The position numbers and the translations under genes were made by a program. Under the pieces are notes generated by a model that made no database searches, had not been told where the DNA came from, and was given only the letters and a program-made list of their open reading frames with translations. Shown here piece by piece: positions 45,602 through 58,026 of a stretch of DNA of 64,000 nucleotides. The stretch's first letter is position 1. Every line of letters begins with the position of its first letter. This stretch comes from Chrysemys picta bellii (Eukaryota > Chordata > Testudines > Emydidae), in assembly GCF_011386835.1 (NCBI RefSeq), contig NC_088800.1, forward strand, positions 12,610,572 to 12,674,571, given 5' to 3'.

Positions 45602-46210
45602 TAGTGGTCACCAACGGGTAGATCGCGATCGACTGGTCGATCGTGGAGCTTCTGCCTGTCGATCGCAGTCTCTGGCTGCTAAAAGTCCGGCGGCGCAGCG
45701 GGGCTAAGGCAGGTTCTCTGCCTTCTCTGGCCCGGCACCGCTCCCAGAATTGGCCAGCAGCACGTCCCTGCGGCCACAGGTGGGCAAGGGGGCTCTGCGC
45801 GCTGCTCCTGCCTGCAGGTACTGCCCCCGCAGCTCCCATTGGCCGGGAACAGGGAACTACGGTCAATGGGAGCTGCAGGGCGGTGTCTGCAGGGAGGGGC
45901 AGTGCGCGGAGCCACATCCCTCCCCCCAGGGGCTGCAGGGACATGCTGCTGGCCGCTGCAGGGAGTGGCGCAGGGCCGGGGCCGGGGCCGGGGCAGGGGC
46001 AGGGGCAGGGGCAGGCAGGCAGGGAGCCCCGCTTTACCACTGACTGAGGTAAGGACCACCCAGCAGGAGCCCACACCCCTCACCCCCTTCCACATCCCAA
46101 GCCCCTCCTACACCCCAAACCTCCTGCCCCAGCCCTGAACCCCCTCCCAGAGCCTGCACCCTGAACCCCCTCCTACACCCCAAATCCCCTCCTGCACCCC
46201 AAACCCCTTC
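45602..46210. mobile_element. GC-rich hAT-like element, right end not found
   Basis: It starts TAGTGGTCACCAACGGGTAG (first base mutated from C), followed by a GATCGCGATCGACTGG/GTCGATCG cluster. The left flank TTCTAGTC has TA at positions 4-5. The interior is highly GC-rich with CCCATTGGCC and GGTCAATGGGAGC, and ends in C-rich CACCCCAAACCCC-type repeats (46085-46210). No matching right inverted end is seen. The long open frames crossing it on both strands reflect composition. Confidence 0.55.
45972..46012 (+). repeat. (GGGGCN)n tract with G-quadruplex potential
   Basis: Three GGGGCC-type units are followed by about four GGGGCA units, giving at least six runs of four G spaced by two bases. This satisfies the G-quadruplex pattern on the plus strand. 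Confidence 0.85.
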
Positions 46211-47000
46211 GCATCTGGCCTGATTCCTCACTGTGTTGCTCCAGGTTACATTGGTTTAACCCCAACAGAGGCTCAGACAAACCTGTGCATTATCTAATCT
46301 CACTGGTTTGGCTCATCCTCTTATTAGCTGAACATGTGGATTTTCATGTGGGTGAAAGAGCCTGGAGAAAGCCATAAAGTTCTCTGTTTATGAACAGAGC
46401 AGGTACAGCCTGGCAGCACCTGCACTATCTCCTCCACACTGCCTCCTCATGCATAGCTGGAAGGGGCCACCTCTAGAAATGTGCAGGTACGACAGCCCCA
46501 CATTGTCCTTTCAGTCACTGGGATGGCCCAATGGGGGGCTTATTAGTGCCAATTGTGAGGGTGGTTTCTGTGAGGGGGACACTTGTACACCAGGTACTGG
46601 ACAGAGTCCACCAAACTCATTTCACATATGAGCCACCGTGAAAAGAGGGCTTGACCCATATCTAAAAGGAAATTATCCAAATATCGTATTTATCGTATCT
46701 AATATATGCATGTGGTTCAAGTTACTTTGCACGGGATTCACTCTGCAGGAAATTAGCAGCCCTAGAGAAGAAGAACTAGACTGTGCTACTTTACAGAAAA
46801 TCTTCACTCTTAGGTTCTACTTCATAAATTTATTTTAATCCCTGATTGGGTGGTGAGGGAGAGCCAAACTTTTTTACTCATGTATTTTTAATGCTTTCCC
46901 TCTTGCTTTTCAAATTCTGCCTTTAACCAGGATGTTGGGTTCTGAGTTTACCTAGAAATAGAGTCTGTGGAATGAATTTGAATACATCATTCACATATAG

Positions 47001-47333
47001 CAGTGTTTCCCAAACTTGGGATGCTGTTTGTGTAGAGAAAGCCCCTGGCGGGCCGGGCTGGTTTGTTTACCTGTCGTGTCTGCAGGTCTGGCTCATCGCG
47101 GCTCCCACTGACCGCGGTTCGCTGCTCCAGGCCAATGGGAGCTGCTGGAAGCGGCGGCCAGTATGTCCCTCGGCCCGCGCCACTTCCAGCAGCTCCCATT
47201 GGCCTGGAGCAGTGAACCGCAGCCAGTGGGAGCCGCGATCGGCTGGACCTGCAGACGTGGCAGGTAAACAAACCAGCCCGGCCCGCCAGGGGCTTTCCCT
47301 ACACAAGCGGCATCCCAAGTTTGGGAAACACTG
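47001..47333. mobile_element. hAT MITE, family 1, full length (333 bp), perfect TSD
   Basis: The ends are CAGTGTTTCCCAAACTTGGG and CCCAAGTTTGGGAAACACTG, with exact target copies ACATATAG (46993-47000, 47334-47341). The arms are complete. This and 40023-40355 are the cleanest family 1 copies and fix the length at 333 bp. Confidence 0.95.
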
Positions 47334-47809
47334 ACATATAGTATAAAGACAAAGAGGGGTTTTAGCTCTTGGCTCTGTGTGAGTCAGTTATGCAAGAACC
47401 AGAGCTGGGCACATGAAGGTAGAAGACAGAGCTCCTTGCCTTTATCTGTCTTCTCACAGGTGTCTTCTGATAGCAAGAAAGTCAAGGCTGGCCACTCAGA
47501 GTCAAATTGCACTCGGAAATGGTATTAGAATTATGACCTGGCAGTTCAAAAAGGAGCCATGGACTCTCTTGTGAAGTTAAAGAGGTTCCAACTCTTTTTG
47601 ACACCTGAACTCCAGTTCAGCACTGTCCAGAGAACTGTGCAGCAAAGATAAGTAACTCTGAAAGACATCCAGATGGTACAAACAAATATAATATATTTGC
47701 TGCATTAGAATTACACCAGGGATGAATTTGGCCCACCATTTTTTCCAACGGTAAAGCACTGTGAAGAGGCCATTTCCTCTCCGAAGCTGTGGTTGTCAGT
47801 CTCCCCTAG

Positions 47810-48891
47810 TGTGACAATGCGGTTCTGGCGGAACCCAACTGAGAGTGCCAACTCAGGACAAATTGCTCAAATAGGGCAGTTACAGCCCAAGGCTGGGGTT
47901 TTTTCCACCTCTAAGGCAAACCAAACCAGCCAGACTAAGAGGACATCAGTCTCACCCCACTGGCTAACCGCAAGTCTCACAAGCAATCTCCTTAGACACT
48001 CCAGTTTCCCAGTATTACCACTAGTGCCACTCGTTATGGGGACAAATGGTTATGAAAACCAATACCCCAGTAAAAGAAAAAGGTTCTCCTGATCCCAAAG
48101 GACCAAGCCCCAGACCCAGGTCAATATACAAATCAGATCTTACCCACAAATCACGCTGTTGCCAATCCTTTAGAATCTAAAATCTAAAGGTTTATTCATA
48201 AAAGGAAAAAGATAGAGATGAGAGTTAGAATTGGTTAAATGGAATCAATTACATACAGTAATGGCAAAGTTCTTGGTTCAGGCTTGCAGCAGCGATGGAA
48301 TAAACTGCAGGTTCAAATCAAGTCTCTGGAATACATCCCCCGCTGGGATGGGTCCTCAGTCCTTTGTTCAAAGCTTCAGCTTGTAGCAAAGTTCCTCCAG
48401 AGGTATGAAGCAGGATTGAAGACCAGATGGAGATGAGGCATCAGCCTTATATAGTCTTTTCCAGGTGTAAGAACACCTCTTTGTTCTTACTGTGGAAAAT
48501 TACAGCAAAATGGAGTCTGGAGTCACATGGGCCAGTCCCTGCATACTTTGCTGAGTTACAAGGCGTATCTACCTTCTCTCAATGGGTCCATTGTATAGCT
48601 GATGGTCCTTAATGGGCCATCAAGCAGGCTAGGCAGAGCTAATCTCAGCTTGTCTGGGATGTCACCCAGAAGCATAGCATAAGTTTGCCATACAGACAGT
48701 ATAGAGCCAATATTCATAACTTCGACTACAAAACTGATACACACATATAAACAGCATAATCATAACCAGCAAACCATAACCTTGTCCTAGACACCCCATT
48801 TGACCCCCTTTATACAAGATTTGCATGCCACTACAGGACCTTGGTTGCAACAATGATCTATACAGTCCCAGTTTATGTCAATAACGTCACA
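47810..48891 (-). mobile_element. Solo LTR (1,082 bp) of an endogenous retrovirus-like element
   Basis: It begins TGTGACAATG and ends AACGTCACA, so the ends are TGTGAC...GTCACA inverted repeats. Exact 5-bp duplications CCTAG lie at 47805-47809 and 48892-48896. On the minus strand a TATATAA box (48448-48454) precedes AATAAA (48191-48196) by about 255 bp, which sets U3, R and U5 and the orientation. There is no attached internal region, so this is a solo LTR left by recombination. Length and 5-bp duplication fit retroviral or Ty3-type LTRs. Confidence 0.85.
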
Positions 48892-49035
48892 CCTAGATCT
48901 TGGCTTTTTTCTCTTCTCCGCAGAAGATAGAAAGTTCAGTGTGTCAAGGAGGAGGCAAAGATAGTGGGACACATGTCTTCTTCTGGCATGCACGTTATAT
49001 CAACGCAGACATTCTCAGACTCAAGCAGAGTCTTA

Positions 49036-49327
49036 GGGTACGTTTACGGGTAAAGAAAAACCCGAGGCAATGAGTTTCAGAGCCCGGGTGGTTTGACTCC
49101 ATCTCATGGGGCTTGGGCTATAGGGCAAAAAATAGCATTGTGGATGTTCCTGCTTGAGGTGGAGCCCGGGCTCTGAGACAAACCCCCCTTGCCGGGTTTC
49201 GGAGCTTAGGGCTCCAGCCCAAGCGGGAACGTCTACATTGCTATTTTTAGCTCCTTGAGCCCAAGTCAATTGACCCAGGCTCTGAAACTCGCGGCCATGG
49301 GTTTTTCTTTGCGGTGTAGACATACTC
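49036..49327. mobile_element. PIF/Harbinger-type MITE (292 bp) with TTA duplication
   Basis: The left end GGGTACGTTTAC and the inverted right end GAGTATGTCTAC match at 9 of 12. TTA trinucleotides flank the element (49033-49035, 49328-49330). The element is a fold-back: AAAAACCCGAGGCAATGAG faces GCGGCCATGGGTTTTTC, and AAAAAATAGCATTGTGG faces CTACATTGCTATTTTTAGC. GAGCCCGGGCTCTGAG is an inner palindrome. Non-coding. Confidence 0.75.
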
Positions 49328-49330
49328 TTA

Positions 49331-50380
49331 GAATCAGCCTCAGTGGCTCAGATTCAGTGGAGTTTTGTAAGGGGATGTAAGTTATACTTCAGTAAGAGGG
49401 TGTGAGTCTAATCAAGTCAGAGTGTAAAGTGATGTAATTTACATACTGATGGGCCTGAAGAAAGTGTAAGTTAAATTAATTTAGATTCCCATATCGACCC
49501 ATCTCTGAGTATAGCCTACAGGCTCAGGCTGGGTGTATGGAGGTTAAGGTGCCCAGCTCCCATTCACTTTCATCGTACGCTCCTTTAGGCCCCTTTGAAT
49601 ATCCAGCCTCAAAGCATATGTTCATTACAATAACAGCATACATACAAAGCCCATCCTTTGGAGTCACACACTGAGACAATTAAAGCAACATCATCCTTCC
49701 TAATCAGAGTTAATTTAGATGGGTAAAGTGTGTCTCGGTTGGAATATTGTCAGATGTTTTTAGATCTCTAACTTTAAATAAATTTAGCCTCTGAATTCCC
49801 AGAGAGAGAGTTGCTAAGGTAACCAATGTCAGCCATCTTGCCACTGTATATTCTCCCTTTCATTATGGCCAATCAGTCATTTCCAGGGTTATGGAATGTG
49901 TTGCTTTCAAAGATAAGAATATAGCTTTTAGCAGTGATGGAATATTTTAATAAATGTATTATTAACCCATTGGCCTCTTAAGATCACACATTGACCCTCT
50001 CCCTATAATTATTATCCTCAAGAAATGAGAAGTAGAAAGATTTATCACTTACAATTTGCAGACTTGGGACACACAAAATGATGTATTCACTTAGGTGTTC
50101 ATAGATTTGAAATTTTGGGTCTAGTCAACTCCGGGAGTTGTTATGGGTTAGAGTCTTTTATCTCTATGACATCGGTCCAAATCCAGCTCACTTCAGTGGT
50201 CAGTGGCCACAAAGTCTGGATCTGCCTGCAATTTGGATCCAGGATTTATTGGGCCATTTTTTCTGTTCCATAACAGAGAAGCAGGCTAGCTGCAGAGTTT
50301 GAACACAGATCTGAAGTTTGGGGGTTTTGAGATGCAGGGTTTGGTTCAGACCTGTTTGTAATAGTGACCGAGAGTTATTG
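49331..50380. other. Unassigned interval
   Basis: A fragment at about 49545-49610 (GGTGCCCAGCTCCCATTCAC .. GGCCCCTTTGAATATCCAGCC) belongs to the fold-back family at 34086. The rest shows no gene or delimited repeat. Confidence 0.35.
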
Positions 50381-50629
50381 TGAGGCAAACCTACAGCTGG
50401 ACCAGGGTTGCTCTCTCAGCTACAACGAATCACCAGGGTTCCCTGCTTTTGACCCTGTGACCTTCACTCCCAACCCTGTTTTTCATTAGTTGTCCCCCAA
50501 CCTCATTAGTGCTCTAGATCCAGTAGCAGTGACTCATCTCTCAAGCGTGCAGGGCCGAGGTCAGATGACTCCGAGGCACAGGAATTTCACTCTCACCACC
50601 AGAGCTGCCAGTTAGTCTGTGCACAGCCC

Positions 50630-51075
50630 CACTCAGCTAGGCACCCTCCTGCTGCCTTGCAGTGTTACAGACTCCCTAGCTTCCAGCATACCCTCGGTCC
50701 TTTCCCTGTTCCTGCCCAAGTCTTGCCCGAACCTTGTCCCAGCCCGCTTCAGCCTTGTCTGTGCTCTATTCTGAGCCTGGTCCAGCTGTGTTCCTGACCC
50801 GCTCAAGCCCTGCACCCATCTTCTGGCCCCCAGACTCTTGTCGTGAACCCATCTTCAATCTTCGGCCTGCTTCCGGACTCTGACTAGGATCCTTATTCGA
50901 CTTGCCTGTGGACTCTGACCCCGCTTTTGATGCATGGCCTGTCTCCGGACTCCAGTTTCAGCGCTGCCCTTGGCCTGGTCCCAACTCTGTGTCTGGCTAT
51001 GACCCTTGGTCTCTGTTTTCGACCACTGTCCCAACTACCAGGCCTAACCACTTCAAGCCCAGATCTTGACAGTTA
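50630..51075. repeat. Pyrimidine-rich imperfect short-period repeat
   Basis: About 450 bp are dominated by variants of short CTGACTC/CTTGCCC-like words (e.g. GGACTCTGACTAGG, GGACTCTGACCCCG, GTCTCCGGACTCC), repeating imperfectly at roughly 10-25 bp. It resembles the untranslated or LTR-adjacent sequence of some turtle retroelements, but no ends are visible. Confidence 0.4.
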
Positions 51076-52271
51076 TTATCGTACAACCGCTGTTTGGAGG
51101 GCTATGTGAAATGCGGTGGTGGTCTCAGCTCAGTCCCTAATGTCCAGGATGGGCTCTCTCCCCCTGGGGAATCAAGAGAGACTAGATATTCTTAATGTTA
51201 GAGATCTGAAAATATCTGACAGTATTTCAGTTGAGACACACATCACCTACCTCAGACTTGATTAAGATAGATCCTGCTGCCTTAGCTGAATCACTGGGTG
51301 GTCAGTGTCCCATACACCAGCATTACAAAACCACACAACATTTCATTTCCATTTGTAGTTCTTTGTGGTCCAAATTTTATTGTCATGGAAATGTTCCAAC
51401 CAGTTTTAAAAGCACTCTCACAATTGTTACTAACTGGCACCTTGGCTAGTTTGGAATACCTGTTTGGAAAATGAATGGATGTGAAATGGCAGATGTGGTG
51501 CAGAAACCCTTCACTGCCTCCTTAATTATCAGGACTGTTCCTGTGAGTGTTTCAATAAGGGGACCAAACTCAAACCTGGTGCAGCTCAATGCACTTTGGT
51601 GCAGATCCCACCCACTTACTCTGGGTCTGAATTGGGCCCCCCAAAACATAAGTAAGGCATCAACATAAGTCTGAAGAAGTATCCACTGCAAGAAAAGGAG
51701 AGCAATGATCCGCACCACCCAGACAAAGAAGGGAATGAGCAAGGTGCTCATTTCAGGAACTTTTAGAACCTAAATATTATCTATGTTTGTTAGTTTGTCA
51801 TGAAACTGTGTCATTTTCCTCATTTAAGTGGTACCTGATGAAACAGGAATCTATTGAGAGATCTTACTGGGATCTTCTGAAGCAACCTACCATTCTTCTG
51901 GAGAACAGCAAACACCCACTATAGCACTGATTAGTTTCTTCAGAGGCGGGAAGTCAGTGCAGACAAGCTGAGCTCTGCCTGATCTGTTATCTGCTGGGAA
52001 GGGAGTGAGGCTGGAAATGGCAGGCGGCTAGCCAGCAGTCAGGTAAAGGTGAATTAATTAACTAGCCAAGGACCCTACACTTGACAGTACATGGCAACTT
52101 CTTCCCTCATGAGCATATTCAATACTTGTATCGGTCATTCCCAGGCCGCGCCAGAGCAAAGGTCTTTTCAGCACTATTCCTGCCTGTTGGAACTACAGGG
52201 CTTGCCTGGAATCTTGCTATGGTGTCAGGGGTACTAATTCCAATCCCAGGCTTGAAGGAGATATCTTAGAG

Positions 52272-53089
52272 CAGGGTGGGCAAACTATGACCCGCAGGCC
52301 GCCTCCGACCCGTCAGAGCTTTTAATCTGGCCTCGAACTCCATTGCCATGCTCCGGATGGGAAGTGGAGTCAGGAGCTTGCAAGCCCCCGCACCCAGATC
52401 CTGCTCCCCGGCAGGAGTGCTGGGCAGGCCGGGGGAACAGGACACGCCCCCGACCCCACTCCCCAGCTGGAGCACTGGGTGGCGGAGTGGGGCAAGTGAT
52501 GGGGTGGGCCTGGATGATAAGTGGGTGGGCCACAACCCACGCAGGCCCACCCGTGGCTACGCCCCAGGTGCAGCGTGTCTTTTCTGATTTAAAGAAACAC
52601 ATTGCTGTTGCAGCTCTTTTGAAAATGAGGCCCTGCGTGAAGTGTGTGCAATCTTGTAAAACAGCAGTTTGAAATAAGGGTAGCAGTTAGGATTTTCTTT
52701 TCCCTTTGTATATATTTGGGTTATTGCCATGGTCAAATGGAGAAACACCTATGAGTCAACAATGCTAATTACAGATCATAAAGAAGTCAGCAATAAACGT
52801 GAAAACTACCAAACTTTTACGTAGTGCCGTACACTGAAAAGTTTTAGCTAACATACAATTTGTGTTCACACAGGAGCAAAATTGTGTGGTAAAATCAACA
52901 AACAGCTCAGGAATGTAATTTTCTAACAGCGCATTGTTCAACAGAATTACTTTAACAGTGTTGATTTTGAAACAAACTTGTGTTGTCCCTGTTTGAACAT
53001 GAATTGTTAATTTTGTGAGCATTCATGGCCCGCCATAAAATTTCCATACCCAGATGTGGCCCTCAGGCCAAAAACTTTGCCCATCCCTG
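52272..53089. mobile_element. hAT element, non-autonomous (818 bp)
   Basis: The ends are CAGGGTGGGCAAACTATGAC and the complement of AAAAACTTTGCCCATCCCTG. Target copies TCTTAGAG (52264-52271) and TCCTAGAG (53090-53097) match at 7 of 8. The left 300 bp are GC-rich. From 52560 on it is AT-rich with no zinc finger or transposase motif that I can recognise. The two halves probably come from different sources. Confidence 0.82.
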
Positions 53090-53097
53090 TCCTAGAG

Positions 53098-54340
53098 GGA
53101 AGTTAGGAAGCTGTTCCTCTTCTGTTCTCACCTCTCATTTTTCTTTAGCCCCAAAGAACTGACCCATCTCCTCTTGATCCTCAATTCCCCTGAGCCTGCC
53201 AATGGTGGGAAGGTATTGCATATCTGCAATGAGTCGATCTGCTCCCCATCCTCAGTCAGTGCAAACATCACCGCTCCCAGCTCCGCCTGACACTTCTGGC
53301 TGGAGTAGGAGCTGGGATTTGATCCTTTAAATAGAGCTAGAAAGAATCTCTGATTGGCACTCCTTTGTGCTTCAGAGGCAGGGAGAGGAACAGAGGGATG
53401 ATGAACTGACCTCATCAAGTGGCAGGGAGAAGCCAGCAGGACTCTGGATAAGTTGACAGGGAAACAGGAGAAAAGTCCCAAAAGCAGGAAACTTCCTCTT
53501 CAGCTCTTCTTGGCCCAAGTGGATGGACAAGGGTATGACATGTTTTGCCGTGCTGTCCAGACACCAAGGCAGGCTCAGCCTGTTTTGGACAGCCAGAGAT
53601 TCTCTCTTGGACTTGCTGACAGATTCAAAGGCAGAAATTCCAGCTTCTGCCTGCATGGGTAGCTTATGGAAAGGTAAAAGTGAAGCTGTGAAAGGGGGTG
53701 GAGCGATCTATCTCTCTCTTCTACCCAGAGGAGAAGGCCATCAGCACAGAATGCTGGAGGCATCTTCCTCATCATCATTATCAGCACTAATGAGAATATT
53801 TTGCATTCAAAGCTCAGCTCATGCTACAGCTGAACGAATGTATAGCACATCTAAAATAAGAGAGGCACAACATGCCTCAGGAAAGATGCTCAGAGCCTGG
53901 GCTCTGGGGCAATGCCGCTCCATTAGTAATCCTCATTAAGCACTGAAGGAGGAAATTATAAACAAGATGTACTCTGCTTTATCCTTCATCCAATGGGGTA
54001 ATGCCAATATGGATTGTCTTCCCCTCACTTTCATCAGTGCTTCACTGATCCCCAGACCAGGATGCCACCCTACAGAGTAGAGAGCAAGGGAGGCAGAGAG
54101 AGATCCTGATCGGGGGGAGCTGTTCGCAGCGGCAAAGGAGCCATACCAGGGAGGGAGCTTGGTCATTGAAGCTGAACCCTGGATCCTGGCTAGCCCAGCG
54201 GTGGGTGTTGATCTCTCATATCAAAACTGCCTTTTATTTAAAGGAATAAAGAAGACCCCTGCAGAATATTCAAATGTTCCTGAGTGCAAACTGCCTTGGC
54301 TACTTGGAGAAATATGGACAGGAATGGATTATAGAGAGGC
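53098..54340. other. Unassigned interval
   Basis: No transposon ends and no recognisable exon. Open frames on both strands lack domains. Confidence 0.3.
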
Positions 54341-55054
54341 ATGGGGTTGACCGATGTGGGGGAAATATGGAAGATCTGGCTTTTGCTCCTTATTGCCTGG
54401 ACAGCAGATGAGAGTCTGGGGAGGCAGCTCCCACTCCACTTTTTTCATCTCAACCTACCCTCCCCGTCACTCTCCTCCTGCAGTTTTGGGGCCCAATTCT
54501 TGGGTGCCCTCTGGCTGTTGGATCTCTCCTCAGCCAGCAGAAAGAAGCTGGGAAGATACTGCAAGGCCTCCTGGGGAATGCCTTCAGCGGGGGTCCTTAA
54601 TAGGCCTAGGACGGGGATAGCCAGTTCTGTCTCCCTGCACAGGAGACCCTCGCACCAGAGGCCTGGTGGGAAAGAGGAGGCATGGCCACAGTGTCCCAGC
54701 ACCTCAGCAATTCCCAGCTCTGCAATGGCCCCCACAGGCATCCTGTCAGGCTGTGCGGATCTGCGGTGGGGGTCATCTTGCCCTGCCCTCTTTTCCTCAG
54801 GGCCGAGTGCAGCAGGGATGAATTTTGCTCCAGGTGCTCTCTCTGCTCCCTTCTGTCTCCTCAGCTCCACCGCACCTCTCCTCCCTTTGTCTGCCACTGA
54901 GGCACCCTGCATAACTGGACCTCCATCTGCACCTTCCTTTTGCTCTTTAATTGATGGTCACTTCTCTCCAGGGGGCATTTTCTTGTACCAATCACAGATG
55001 GGTCCAAGCCAGGAAGTGTGGATCCAGATCCAACCACCCTCACCCCACAGCTAA
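54341..55054 (+). other. Longest single open frame outside MITEs (237 codons), no recognised domain
   Basis: The first codons read MGLTDVGEIWKIWLLLLIAW, which looks like a short N-region followed by a hydrophobic stretch, then a Ser/Pro/Leu-rich sequence. The opposite strand is also open for 155 codons (54445-54912), as expected for GC-rich DNA with few stop codons. No cysteine pattern, repeat or family motif is seen, and no promoter or poly(A) site stands out. I consider it probably non-coding. Confidence 0.12.
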
Positions 55055-55539
55055 GGCGTGTTCAGAGCCAAACAGCCATATTCTGACATTAGTCCCTTTG
55101 CCCCTTCCCCTTTCGAGGCAACAAACAAGGATTTGCAGATACCTATCCTACAACACACTCCGTCTCCATTCCATGGCCATTACCAAGTGCCACACACTTT
55201 GATGCAGGACTGATTTCTGACAGGCTGCAGGGCTGGACACCTCATCTTGCTATTACAATTATTTAGTTTACTTGGGGAAAAAAATCCGCAGTGTAGAAAT
55301 TCAGTAAAAGGTACTGATTAGATGTAAAACGCGACCTCCACTGCCCACCCCCGACCAACCCTCATCCGCTCAGTAACAAAAAATACTGAGACAAGAGTAT
55401 GTTTCTTGCAGTTCGATGTGGAAATAATGTATAATCGTTTGATCAGCGCAGAGGACTCTTTTTAACTGTTGATGCAAAAAAGAAAAGAAGAAGAAGAAGA
55501 GAGGAATACATAATTGCAGCTATTTCATGTGCCGTATAC

Positions 55540-55960
55540 ATCAAAAGCATGACAATCCTCTTCTTGGGGCTTTGCAACTTCCGGGTGAGCCTATTGGATA
55601 GGGCCGGAAAGCTGAAGGAACGGAGCTAATAGCTGAATAAAGGCAAGAGAAGAAAACAACGTGTTTCCTCCCCCCTTCGCCCCTCTTCAGTGGAATGAAT
55701 CTATTATGCTTCCATGTTCATTTTAGTTTCCAGCTTTCAAAGGAAAGCTGCATGTCCCTTTGCGCAGCTCTTCAGATCAGGAATGGGAGTTGTGAGGCAC
55801 GGTCGCTCAGCTGGAGATTATGAGCAATTCGCTGATTGGAATTTTGAGCATCCTCCGCGCTTACCCGAGTTTAGCAGCCTGCAGATAAGCACCCAGGAAG
55901 TTTGGAGGCTTAGGCAAACCTTGTCCAAATAAACTATCCAAAACCCTTTGCTCTGCAGAT
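55540..55960. other. Repeat-free interval; candidate conserved non-coding DNA
   Basis: The stretch has no repeat signature. It contains AACTTCCGGGTGAGCC (ETS-like core), GATTGGAATTTTGAGC and an unusual number of CpGs for unique DNA here (e.g. CCTCCGCGCTTACCCGAG). A regulatory role is only a suggestion. Confidence 0.25.
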
Positions 55961-56802
55961 CAGAGCAGGAAAAGGCAGCTAGATCAGCTTCTCTTATATT
56001 ATTTCAGCGCTTGTGCTTCTGCTTCTGACTAGAATTAGGCAGTACAGGTCTGAACAAATAAACAAAAATGTTAAACACTCATTTCCTGTCTGAAAATGAA
56101 AAGCTTAGTTCAGGTTCAACTTGATTTGTTCAGGGGTGTGTGGGACAGGAGGGATGTCTTACTTTATCCAACCAGGTGCACCCTCCACTAACTGTAACAT
56201 CCTTAATTCTTCTCTTATTAACCATATTTGGTTTTATTGAGGGTAGGGGGGGATCCATCCAGATGTTGCTGTCATGCATGGTGTTATGTGACAACACCAT
56301 GTATAGCCGCATCAGTGCCATGGAAATATAGGAGAAAACAATAACAGAGGAACTAAAAAAAGACTTTTGTGTTGAATTTTTAGGGCTGGGGAAGGCAAGT
56401 GAGATGGAAGTGTGCAAATAGCTTTCCTAGGGCCTGATCTAACTCCCATTTTCCTGATATTCCCATTGACGTTTTCCTATTAACACCCAGGGGAGTTGGA
56501 TTGAGCCTTAGTTCCCCTTCCAGCTGTGATCATCCTTGATTGTCACTGGCTTTTTCAATGCACCCTCCAGCCTAAAGTACTTTGCAATATACTGGAGAGA
56601 ATGGGGGAGATTTTAGTGCTGTCCAGATGCTGCCAATGCTCCTCAGTGCTTAGAGTCCAGTGTTCCACTCACAGTTCTGTCACTGTCCCTCCATCCTGCC
56701 ATGTCCTAACTACTGCAGTCTTAAACTCACACTGCTGTACCAATGCACATTTCTCCTGACCTGAAGCACCTGTAGTTATGTTAGATTGGAATTTAAAATA
56801 TA

Positions 56803-56803
56803 T

Positions 56804-56842
<39 letters not shown>
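56803..56842 (+). repeat. (TTTC)n microsatellite
   Basis: About ten TTTC units, the second such tract in the window and in the same orientation as that at 13180. Confidence 0.95.
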
Positions 56843-56843
<1 letters not shown>

Positions 56844-58026
56844 AACGTGTTTATTGTTTTTTGCAGCACAAGAAAAATCCTCTCCTCGGGTTATTTACAT
56901 ATTTACATACTAAAGAAAGGGAATAGACAAAGCGGCAAATAGTAACAACATAGGCCTCTCACGATTTGTGTCTCCAAGCCTAATCCTCCTTTTGTATCAT
57001 TCAGACTTATCCAGAGCAAAGGCTAATTTTCTTTGTATGCCATGAGTATTTGATATATACACAGGGAGAAAAAACACAGGACAACCCCACAACATGATCG
57101 CACACAGCCTGGCTTCTCTGTTCCTCACCAGAGTGCTTTTGTTTGATCTCTTAGTGTGCGTTTCAAGTTAGCCACCGGAATCAGATTTAGGGGCTAGATC
57201 CTTGTCCAAGCTAAGTCATCTAAAGCTGACCTAAAAGGGCAGCTGAGGAGCTCCTGGCATACAGGAATTCCTCACCGCATAAAGCTAGTGCAGCCAGCAC
57301 CACACTATCCAGTTCCCACCACCACGTAGGCGGACTCTGGGGGGAATAGGCTGAGTTCTGGAAGGTGGGTCCCGAGTGTCCTGAGATCTAGTGGTCCCCA
57401 GCAGCTGGATGGACCCTAGGGGACCTTTCCAGGCAGGTAAGTTAGAGCCCCACTGTGGCTGCTCTAACCCATACCAGGGACCAGTTCACTGCCAGGCCAA
57501 CATCAGGATCAGAAAGCTAATTTAGAGCCACCATGGCACCTACCACCACACCAATGTCAAGCAGGAGTTCAGCACAAATGAAGCTCAAGTCTTGGTACCC
57601 AAATATGGATTGAATGCCTAACCTTGGGGCTGAAAATGTTGGCCTGGGTCCCCAGACTTTGTTATGTTAAGAGCAGCATATGGGACAGTAGGTCATACCA
57701 TTGCTCCATGCAGCCTGGTAGCCTCTGGTAGTGGCCTTTTCCTGATGCTTCGGAGGAAGACATTCAGAAGCCCACTGCCAGCTGCAACTTGCTAGTTTTG
57801 CAGTAATATGCCAAGGGAACACGTTCTCCCCTAATGCCTTGAGGCAACCGTCTTATTTTCAGAAAGCAGCGTCTTCAGTTGTTGAGTTTGGTTGCATCAT
57901 TCCAAGTGTGTTTAAAACAATCCCATTTTATAATGCACACACCACTATTCCAGTTCCCCTTTATCGCCTCACACTGGACAGCTGAACATCTGTGCCTGAC
58001 AGATAACAAGTCGACATTCTCTAAAG

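Noticed and set aside
45591..46095. Overlapping open frames on both strands with Pro/Gly-Arg repeats
   Set aside because: They derive from the (GGGGCN)n tract and GC-rich transposon DNA and are open in several frames at once.
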